Shown piece after piece: positions 15,016 through 23,634 of a stretch of 33,049 nt of DNA. The position numbers were made by a program, and so were the translations under genes. The notes below the pieces were generated by a model. That model was given only the letters and a program-made list of their open reading frames with translations. It made no database searches and had not been told where the DNA came from. Position 1 is the first letter of the stretch, and each line of letters opens with the position of its first letter. The stretch is from Azohydromonas aeria (lineage in GTDB: Bacteria > Pseudomonadota > Gammaproteobacteria > Burkholderiales > Burkholderiaceae_C): assembly GCF_009760915.1 (NCBI RefSeq), contig NZ_VIDQ01000081.1, positions 1-33,049 on the forward strand. The letters are read 5' to 3'.

Positions 15016-16123
15016 AGCGGTCGAGTTCGAGGTCGCTCAGCGGCTTGCTGCAGCACGGCAGCATCCAGCCTTGCGCCACCTCGCGCGGGCGCAGGCCACC
15101 CCCCTGGTTCATCTCCACCTCGCCGCCGAGCTTGCGCGTGCGGCAGGTGCCGCACACGCCGCTGGAGCAGCTGAAAGGCCAGCGCACGCCCGCGCGCTGC
15201 GCGGCCTTGAGCACCGTCTCGTCGGCGCCGCACTCGAAGCGCTCGCCGCGCGTCTTGAGCGTGATGGCGAAGGTCTTCGCCTCGGTGCCCGCCGGGCTGG
15301 GGGCGGGTGCAGCGGCCAGCCCGGCCGTGTCCGCCGGGGTCTCGAAGGTGAAGCTCTCTTCGTGGTAGCGGGCCATGTCGAAGCCGGCTTCCACGAGCAT
15401 GGCGCGCACCGCGGCCATGAAGGGCGCCGGGCCGCAGCACCACACCTCGCGCTCCAGCAGGTCGGGCACCTGGCTGCGCAGCAGCGGTAGCGTCAGCCGC
15501 CCAAGCAGCCCGCTGTAGCCGGGGGTGGTGCCGCGGTCCTCGCACACCATGGTGGCGCGCCAGCGCGGCAGCGAGCGCGCCAGCAGCTTCAGCTCGTCGT
15601 CGAAGACGATGTCCTGCGGCGTGCGCGCGGCGTGGATGAACTGCACGTCGGCGTCGAGCCCCAGGTCGGCCCAGGCGCGCGACATCGACATCAGCGGCGT
15701 GATGCCGCTGCCGCCGGAGAGGTAGAGCTGCCCGCGCGCCGGCACCTGCACCGGCCCCGGCGGGAAGCAGAAGGCGCCCGCCGGCCCGGTGGCGGAGAGC
15801 CGCATGCCCGGGCGCAGGTGCTCGTGCAGCCAGTTCGAGACGCGGCCGCCGGGCACGCGCTTGACGGTGATGCTCAGCGTGTCCGGCCGCGTCGGGCTGG
15901 AGCTCAGCGTGTAGCAGCGGAACACCGGCTCGCCGTCGATCTCCAGGCGCAGCGTGATGAACTGCCCCGGGCGGTAGCGGAAGCTGCGCGCCTGCAGCGG
16001 GCGCAGCACGAAGCTGCGCACGTCATGGGTCTCGTCGCGCACGCGCACGCATTCGAGCCATTCGTCGTCGCCACCCCAGGCCGGGGCGGGCGCCTCGGCC
16101 AGGTCCTGGTAGGAAGCGGTCAT
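15014..16123 (-). CDS. gbcB: Glycine betaine dioxygenase reductase component
   Basis: 369 residues. I use the ATG at 16121-16123 because GAGGAG lies 7 nt upstream; a start at 16162 is possible but has a poorer site. The order is a ferredoxin-NADP reductase-type FAD domain (about 25-130, with FRYRPGQFITLRLEIDGEPV and RCYTLSSSP), an NAD(P)H domain (about 135-250, with LYLSGGSGITPLMSM and WCCGPAPFMAAVR) and a C-terminal plant-type [2Fe-2S] domain. The cluster ligands are C319, C324, C327 and C357 (C-x4-C-x2-C-x29-C). It passes electrons from NAD(P)H to GbcA. It lies 52 bp downstream of gbcA in the same transcription unit. Confidence 0.95.
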   Translation of the reverse strand: MTASYQDLAEAPAPAWGGDDEWLECVRVRDETHDVRSFVLRPLQARSFRYRPGQFITLRLEIDGEPVFRCYTLSSSPTRPDTLSITVKRVPGGRVSNWLHEHLRPGMRLSATGPAGAFCFPPGPVQVPARGQLYLSGGSGITPLMSMSRAWADLGLDADVQFIHAARTPQDIVFDDELKLLARSLPRWRATMVCEDRGTTPGYSGLLGRLTLPLLRSQVPDLLEREVWCCGPAPFMAAVRAMLVEAGFDMARYHEESFTFETPADTAGLAAAPAPSPAGTEAKTFAITLKTRGERFECGADETVLKAAQRAGVRWPFSCSSGVCGTCRTRKLGGEVEMNQGGGLRPREVAQGWMLPCCSKPLSDLELDR

Positions 16124-16175
16124 GCGTTGCTCCTCGCGGATTCGGCTCTCGGCCATCGGCACTCGTGGGCCCCGG

Positions 16176-17468
16176 TCAGCGCGCGGCGCTCACGCCGGCG
16201 CGCATGCGGTCCACGTACCAGGTGCAGAAGGCCTCGACCAGCCCTTCCGTGAACGGCGAATAGGGCCCGGGCTGGTAGGCGTGGCTGGCCACGCCGCGCT
16301 GCGAGGCCTCGACCAGGCGCCGGTCCTGGTCGTTGGTGGCGTTCCACACCGCGGTGAGGTTGTCCACGGTGTAGTCCTCGCCTTCCACGGCATCCTTGTG
16401 CACGCACCAGGTGGTGCGCACCAGGGTGCGGCCGGGGCTCAGCGGGATCACGGAGAAGCTCACCACGTGGTCGCTCATGAAGTGGTGCCAGGAGTTGGGC
16501 TGGGTCCAGAACGACAGGCCGCCGAGCGACTTGTCGGTGAAGCCGCCCAGCAGCTTCTTGCAGGCCACCTGGGTGCTCATGGTCTGCGACTCGCCGGCGC
16601 GGTCCAGCGGCAGGCGCTGGGTGCGGAAGCCCGTGACGCGGGTGTCGAGCTCCTCCAGGCGGGCGCTGGGCAGGCCCATGGCTTCCCAGCGGCACTGGCT
16701 GTCCCTGACGATCTGCTCGAAGCGCTCGATGCCTTCCGCGTTCTGCGGGCCGGGCTGGGCGCCGAAGCCGTGCTCGTAGAGCGAGATGGTCAGCTCGGGA
16801 TGGTTGCCCACGCAGTGGTAGCACTCGCGGTTGTTCTCCATCGTGAGCTTCCAGTTGCCCTCCTCGATGATGTCCACCTGGGCCGCCACCTTGCAGTCCT
16901 GCAGCCGGTGCGGCGCCAGGTACGGGCGCATGCGCTCGGCCACCTCCTCGAAGTCCGCCGGCGGCTCGTCGGCCAGGCAGATGAAGATGAGGCCTTCGAG
17001 CTCGCGCAGGTGCACCTTGTGCAGGCCGTGCTGCTCGCGCAGGAAGGCCTCGCCCATGTGGTCGGCATGGATGAGATTGCCTTCGAGGTCGTAGGTCCAC
17101 TGGTGGTACGGGCAGACGATGTTGCCCAGGCTGCCCTGGTGGTCCTCGCACAGGCGCGAGCCGCGATGCCGGCAGACGTTGTGGAAGGCGCGCAGCTGCA
17201 TGTCGTCGTCGCGCACGATCAGCACCGAGTCGGGGCCGACGTCCACGGTGACGTAGTCGCCGGGCTCGGCCACCTGCGGCGCCACGGCCACGAAGATCCA
17301 GTGCCGGCGGAAGATGTACTCCATGTCGGCCTGGAACACCTCCTCGCTCAGGTAGAACGGCGCCTCCAGGCTGTGGCCGGGGCGGCGGCGCTCCAGCAGC
17401 GCGCTCAGCTGCGCGGCGGCGCTGGCGGCGCGGGGATGCACGGTGACGGTGGCGGTCTGTGTGGGCAT
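16176..17468 (-). CDS. gbcA: Glycine betaine dioxygenase, Rieske oxygenase subunit
   Basis: 430 residues, the usual GbcA length. The ATG at 17466-17468 has AGGA upstream; the open frame beyond it is not conserved-looking. The Rieske [2Fe-2S] ligands are C99, H101, C119 and H122 (CRHRG and CPYHQW). The catalytic domain carries the mononuclear iron histidines H218 and H223 in ECYHCVGNHPEL, with an aspartate ligand probably in NDQD (380-382). With GbcB it demethylates glycine betaine to dimethylglycine, using O2 and releasing formaldehyde. Close relatives include stachydrine and carnitine-type Rieske demethylases, but the adjoining dgcAB and glyA favour betaine. It is the first gene of gbcAB(-proVW) and has a GbdR-type promoter. 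Confidence 0.96.
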   Translation of the reverse strand: MPTQTATVTVHPRAASAAAQLSALLERRRPGHSLEAPFYLSEEVFQADMEYIFRRHWIFVAVAPQVAEPGDYVTVDVGPDSVLIVRDDDMQLRAFHNVCRHRGSRLCEDHQGSLGNIVCPYHQWTYDLEGNLIHADHMGEAFLREQHGLHKVHLRELEGLIFICLADEPPADFEEVAERMRPYLAPHRLQDCKVAAQVDIIEEGNWKLTMENNRECYHCVGNHPELTISLYEHGFGAQPGPQNAEGIERFEQIVRDSQCRWEAMGLPSARLEELDTRVTGFRTQRLPLDRAGESQTMSTQVACKKLLGGFTDKSLGGLSFWTQPNSWHHFMSDHVVSFSVIPLSPGRTLVRTTWCVHKDAVEGEDYTVDNLTAVWNATNDQDRRLVEASQRGVASHAYQPGPYSPFTEGLVEAFCTWYVDRMRAGVSAAR

Positions 17469-17555
17469 GGCGTATGTCCTGTTTGTCCTGGAATGAGCCT
17501 CGCTGCGGCTGGGGCCGGCGCTGCCGCGGCTGCGTCCGGGGCCCTGGTGGAGCTC

Positions 17556-17619
17556 ATTGTTCGGGGACCCGCCCTGCCGACCTTGCATGGGTCGGACGCG
17601 GATTTGTCTGGAAGCGACA
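17556..17619 (-). promoter_or_regulatory. Putative GbdR-type activator site and promoter of gbcAB
   Basis: On the minus strand: TGTCGC-N8-AA (17619-17604), 5 nt, then CGTCCG-N8-AA (17598-17583). The half-sites repeat every 21 bp. Exactly 21 nt further is AACAAT (17561-17556), matching 4 of 6 positions of the -10 consensus. The start codon is about 87 nt after the -10. The 362-bp divergent gap 17469-17830 also holds GC-rich palindromic sequence near 17733-17755; I see no gene in it and no clear promoter for the histidine kinase. Confidence 0.72.
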
Positions 17620-17830
17620 TGGGCCATGGCGCTTGTCGCCAGCGCCAGGAGGCGGCCGTCACCGGGCGCAGCCCGCGGCGTACGGGTCCGGACCGCTGCT
17701 GCTGAGGGCGAAGATCCACATGGTGGGCCAAAGGCGCGCCGGGCCGGCGCGCGCCGCCGCCACGGGTACCGGCTTTGCTATCGTGGCCCGATCAGCCGAC
17801 TGCTTCGGGCTCACGCCCATTTTCGTTTCG

Positions 17831-19423
<1,593 letters not shown>

Positions 19424-19458
19424 CGTTGACGCACAGGAACAGGAAAGGCCAACGCGCC

Positions 19459-19818
19459 ATGCACCACCTGCTGATCGTGGACGACGAGCCGGACGTGGTC
19501 GATGTCTTCAGCTACTACTTCGAGAGCATCGGCTACCGCGTGACCGTGGCGAAGAACGCGGGCGCTGCGCTGCAGGCCGATGCCGCCGACCCGGCCGACC
19601 TGGTCATCACCGACCTATCCATGCCGGGCATGGACGGCCGCGAGATGGCCCTGCGCCTGCACCAGCGCCGTCCGCGGTTGCCCATCATCATGATGACGGG
19701 GTTCGCCGGCGAGGAGCTGCTGGTGCACGGCCCGATCAGCCTGTTCGTCAAGCCCGTGGGCCTGGCCGCGCTGGGCGAGCGTGTCGAGGAAATGCTCGCG
19801 AGCGGCCCGCAAGGCTGA
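19459..19818 (+). CDS. Single-domain response regulator (receiver only)
   Basis: 119 residues; the ATG at 19459 is preceded by GGAAAGG about 10 nt upstream. It is a complete CheY-like receiver: acidic pocket in LLIVDDEPDVV, phospho-acceptor D52 (LVITDLSMPGMDG), conserved threonine in IIMMTGFAGEE and lysine K98 (LFVKPVGLAAL). There is no output domain. It follows the histidine kinase by 35 bp and is very likely its phosphorylation partner. With no DNA-binding domain it must act through protein contacts or in a phosphorelay. An overlapping frame that starts much further upstream is only the out-of-frame shadow of the kinase gene. Confidence 0.9.
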   Translation: MHHLLIVDDEPDVVDVFSYYFESIGYRVTVAKNAGAALQADAADPADLVITDLSMPGMDGREMALRLHQRRPRLPIIMMTGFAGEELLVHGPISLFVKPVGLAALGERVEEMLASGPQG

Positions 19819-19825
19819 GCTGACG

Positions 19826-19845
19826 CGGCCCGGGACACCGGGCCG
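19826..19845 (+). terminator. Hairpin after the receiver gene
   Basis: An 8-bp perfect stem (19826-19833 with 19838-19845, loop GACA) starts 7 bp after the receiver stop. Only a weakly T-rich stretch follows, so it is a possible terminator for the kinase-receiver pair. Confidence 0.45.
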
Positions 19846-19879
19846 TCGCCTGTTGCTTGTCGCCTGTCGCCTGTCGCCT
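19845..19879 (+). repeat. Tandem 7-bp repeat (GTCGCCT)5
   Basis: Five consecutive 7-bp units: four are GTCGCCT and the second is GTTGCTT. Three in-phase copies of TGTCGC (19858, 19865, 19872) result. The last one is the first half of the activator-like site of the deacylase gene. Copy number may vary between strains, as with other short tandem repeats. Confidence 0.8.
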
Positions 19880-19935
19880 TCAGTCAAGACCATGGCGCTT
19901 TCCGGCAAGCCGCCGCGGCGCCCGCTTCCTAACCT
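19872..19935 (+). promoter_or_regulatory. Putative GbdR-type activator site and promoter of the deacylase gene
   Basis: TGTCGC-N8-AA (19872-19887), 5 nt, then TGGCGC-N8-AA (19893-19908), a 21-bp direct repeat pointing toward the gene. Exactly 21 nt later is TAACCT (19930-19935), a weak -10 (3 of 6). Transcription from it would begin at about 19942, the A of the start codon, which implies a leaderless or nearly leaderless mRNA. Confidence 0.6.
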
Positions 19936-19941
19936 GTCGCC

Positions 19942-20460
19942 ATGACGACCGAAGCCCTGGCCGAGACGCCGACCCATCCCGCCGACGCGCTGCTGCAGCT
20001 GCTCGACCGCCATGCCCTGCCCTACGACATCGTGGAGCATGAGCCGGTGTTCACCATCGCCGACGCCCTGGCCGCGACGCCGGAGATCGGCGGCATCAAG
20101 ACCAAGAACGTGTTCCTGCGCGACGCCAAGGGCACGCGCCACTTCCTGGCCGTCGTGCCGCACGACCTGCGGCTCGACCTGCCGGCACTCGCGCGCATGC
20201 TGGGCAGCTCCAAGCTGAGCATGGGCTCGCCGGAGCGGCTGCAGCGCTGCCTGGGCATCACGCCCGGCGCGGTCAGCGTGTTCGCCCTCGTCAACGACAA
20301 GGCGCACGCCGTCGAGCTGCTCATGGACGAGCGCGTGTGGCAGGCCGCGCAGGTCCAGGCGCACCCGCTGCGCAACACGGCCACCGTGGCCATCGGCCAC
20401 GACGCCCTGGCGAGCTTCCTGGCCCTGACGGGGCATGCGCCCCGGGTGCTGGCGCTCTGA
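19942..20460 (+). CDS. YbaK/ProX-family tRNA-editing deacylase (ProXp-ala/PrdX type)
   Basis: 172 residues, a complete YbaK/aminoacyl-tRNA editing domain. Family landmarks are GIKTKNVFLRDAKGTRHFLA, the LGSSKLSMGSPERLQRCLGI segment, PGAVSVFALVNDKAHAVELL and HPLRNTATVAIGHDALASFL. The length and these motifs match the ProX/PrdX branch, which hydrolyses Ala-tRNA(Pro) mischarged by prolyl-tRNA synthetase, rather than the Cys-tRNA(Pro) enzyme YbaK; I judge this by pattern only. The ATG at 19942 has no Shine-Dalgarno, consistent with a leaderless transcript. A GbdR-type site directly upstream suggests induction during betaine catabolism, an unexpected setting for a tRNA proofreading enzyme. A strong terminator follows. 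Confidence 0.9.
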   Translation: MTTEALAETPTHPADALLQLLDRHALPYDIVEHEPVFTIADALAATPEIGGIKTKNVFLRDAKGTRHFLAVVPHDLRLDLPALARMLGSSKLSMGSPERLQRCLGITPGAVSVFALVNDKAHAVELLMDERVWQAAQVQAHPLRNTATVAIGHDALASFLALTGHAPRVLAL

Positions 20461-20508
20461 CGCCTCGATGATCTAGTCCCGAGTCTCCTTCCTTGCCTGC
20501 AAGGCTTC

Positions 20509-20541
20509 AGGCGCCGGCGTCCATGACGCCGGCGCCTTTTT
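20509..20541 (+). terminator. Strong intrinsic terminator of the deacylase gene
   Basis: A 13-bp perfect stem (20509-20521 with 20525-20537, loop CAT) is followed by five T residues (20537-20541). It isolates the glyA promoter from upstream transcription. Confidence 0.93.
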
Positions 20542-20614
20542 CTTGGCGCGTGCGGTTTTGCCGACTTGTGTCGTTTCCAGGCCAGTGGCCGCCATGCCCA
20601 GGGTCAACCCGCGA

Positions 20615-20678
20615 TGTCGGTTTTGGGCAAGTGCATGTCCGCGGCGCACAAGCCGCGCAGGCCCCGGACTCGAAGAAT
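20615..20678 (+). promoter_or_regulatory. Putative GbdR-type activator site and promoter of the glyA-dgc operon
   Basis: The clearest example of the element: TGTCGG-N8-AA (20615-20630), 5 nt, TGTCCG-N8-AA (20636-20651). Exactly 21 nt later is AAGAAT (20673-20678), matching 4 of 6 positions of the -10 consensus. Predicted transcription starts near 20685, giving a leader of about 100 nt. The 328-bp gap 20461-20788 holds only this and the upstream terminator; I see no riboswitch-like structure or gene in it. Confidence 0.75.
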
Positions 20679-20788
20679 GAAGCCATCAAGCACCTGCCCG
20701 ACGCAGCCCCTGCTTGCAGCGCCCGGCCCGGCGCGAACCGCGCCCCGGACCCCTCATTCAACGCCAGCCGACCCGACGCCCTCACCCC

Positions 20789-22069
<1,281 letters not shown>

Positions 22070-22096
22070 ACGCCCAGGAACCCAAGGAGCCAACGC

Positions 22097-23068
22097 ATGA
22101 ATTCCATCCACGCCAACGCCATCGTCATCGACGGCCTGATCATCGCCAAGTGGGACCGCCCGGTCTTCGAGGACATGCGCAAGGGCGGCCTCAGCGCCGC
22201 CAACTGCACCGTCTCGGTCTGGGAAGACTTCAAGGGCACGGTGCACAACATCGCGCAGATGAAGTCGCTCATCCGCGAGAACTCCGACCTGGTCACGCTG
22301 GTGCGCAGCACCCGCGACATCGAGCAGGCCAAGCTCGAGCGCAAGACCGGCATCATCCTGGGCTTCCAGAACGCGCATGCCTTCGAGGACCACCTGGGCC
22401 ACATCGAGGCGTTCGCCGACATGGGCGTGCGCGTGGTGCAGCTTTGCTACAACACGCAGAACCTCATCGGCACCGGCTGCTACGAGCGCGACGGCGGCCT
22501 CTCGGGCTACGGCCACGAGGTCATCGCCGAGATGAACCGCGTGGGCATCATGGTGGACCTCTCGCACGTGGGCGCCAAGACCAGCGAGGAGGCCATCCTG
22601 GCCTCGAAGAAGCCCGTCACCTACAGCCACTGCCTGCCCGCGGGCCTCAAGGAGCACCCGCGCAACAAGAGCGACGAGCAGCTGAAGTTCATCGCCGACC
22701 GCGGCGGCTTCATCGGCGTGACCATGTTCCCGCCCTTCCTGCGCCGCGGCATCGAGGCGACCGTCGAGGACTACGTCGAGGCGCTGGACTACGTCATCAA
22801 CCTCGTGGGCGAGGACTGCGTGGGCGTGGGCACCGACCACACCCAGGGCTACGGCCAGGAGTTCTTCGACCACATCACGCACGACAAGGGCCGTGGGCGC
22901 CGTCTCACCAACTTCGGCACGGTGCTGAACCCGGTGGGCATCCGCACCATCGGCGAGATGCCCAACCTGACGGCGGCGATGGTGCATGCCGGCTGGTCCA
23001 CCCGCAAGATCGAGAAGGTGATCGGCGGCAACTGGATGCGCGTGTTCAAGGAAGTGTGGGGAGCCTGA
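22097..23068 (+). CDS. M19 (renal dipeptidase)-like protein of the dgc operon, divergent metal site
   Basis: 323 residues; AAGGAG lies 8 nt before the ATG at 22097. The fold-level pattern is that of the M19 membrane-dipeptidase family, but it has no signal peptide and is likely cytoplasmic. The metal-site histidines H157 (VDLSHVGAK) and H178 (PVTYSHCLP) are kept at the family spacing of 21. The usual N-terminal H-x-D is replaced (IDGLIIAKWD: L14 and I16), and the bridging glutamate is Q91 (GFQNAHAFED). Ordinary binuclear zinc peptidase activity is therefore doubtful. Similar proteins sit in dgcAB operons of other bacteria, so it probably has a conserved role in betaine or dimethylglycine breakdown. 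The stop is 2 nt before the next gene. Confidence 0.88.
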   Translation: MNSIHANAIVIDGLIIAKWDRPVFEDMRKGGLSAANCTVSVWEDFKGTVHNIAQMKSLIRENSDLVTLVRSTRDIEQAKLERKTGIILGFQNAHAFEDHLGHIEAFADMGVRVVQLCYNTQNLIGTGCYERDGGLSGYGHEVIAEMNRVGIMVDLSHVGAKTSEEAILASKKPVTYSHCLPAGLKEHPRNKSDEQLKFIADRGGFIGVTMFPPFLRRGIEATVEDYVEALDYVINLVGEDCVGVGTDHTQGYGQEFFDHITHDKGRGRRLTNFGTVLNPVGIRTIGEMPNLTAAMVHAGWSTRKIEKVIGGNWMRVFKEVWGA

Positions 23069-23070
23069 AG

Positions 23071-23610
23071 ATGAATCCGCAACTGCCCATCGAGGTCGCC
23101 GAGGACACCGGCATCTGGACGACCGACGGCCTGCCGATGATCTACGTGCCGCGGCACTTCTTTGTCAACAACCACGTCGAGGCGGAAGCCGCCATCGGCC
23201 GCGAGACCTACGCGCAAAGCCTCTACAAGGCCGGCTACCGCTCCGCGTACTTCTGGTGCGAGCAGGAGGCCAGGACCCACGGCCTGCGCGGCCTGGCCGT
23301 GTACGAGCACTACCTCAAGCGGCTGTCGCAGCGCGGCTGGGGCCTGTTCAGCTTCGACGAGGTCGATGCCAACACCGGCCACGCGCGCATCAAGCTGGAG
23401 CACTCGGTGTTCGTGCTGGCGCAGGGCATCGCCGGCGTGCCGGTGACGCGCGACAAGGTCTGCTACCTGTTCGCGGGCTGGTTCTCCGGCGCCATGGACT
23501 GGGTCGGCCAGGACACGGGCAAGACCTGGAAGACGCACAGCGAGGAAACGCGCTGCGCGGCCGAAGGGCACAGCCACTGCGTGTTCACCGTCACGCCCAT
23601 CGCGGCCTGA
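23071..23610 (+). CDS. V4R/DUF5943-type protein of the dgc operon
   Basis: 179 residues, starting 2 nt after the dipeptidase-like stop, with GGGGAG upstream inside that gene. The C-terminal half resembles 4-vinyl-reductase (V4R) domains: VCYLFAGWFSGAMDWV and the cysteine-containing end ETRCAAEGHSHCVFTVTPI (C-x7-C). V4R domains bind small molecules or act as companions in methyltransfer and transcription-factor systems. The N-terminal half (LPMIYVPRHFFVNNHVEAEA) is not clearly assignable. It has no signal peptide or membrane segment. Homologues occur in the same place in Pseudomonas-type dgc operons; no function is established to my knowledge. A role in dimethylglycine dehydrogenase assembly or ligand handling is inference only. 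Confidence 0.82.
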   Translation: MNPQLPIEVAEDTGIWTTDGLPMIYVPRHFFVNNHVEAEAAIGRETYAQSLYKAGYRSAYFWCEQEARTHGLRGLAVYEHYLKRLSQRGWGLFSFDEVDANTGHARIKLEHSVFVLAQGIAGVPVTRDKVCYLFAGWFSGAMDWVGQDTGKTWKTHSEETRCAAEGHSHCVFTVTPIAA

Positions 23611-23634
23611 TCAACGCCTTACCGCCGTACCGCC

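Noticed and set aside
17459..17830. N-terminal extension of the histidine kinase back to 17459
   Set aside because: The extension is Arg/Gly/Pro-rich with no domain, covers the gbcA activator site and promoter, and has no supporting start; the true start is still uncertain.
20542..20788. Glycine riboswitch upstream of glyA
   Set aside because: I could not find the conserved tandem aptamer elements, and the gap is accounted for by a terminator, the activator-like site and a short leader.
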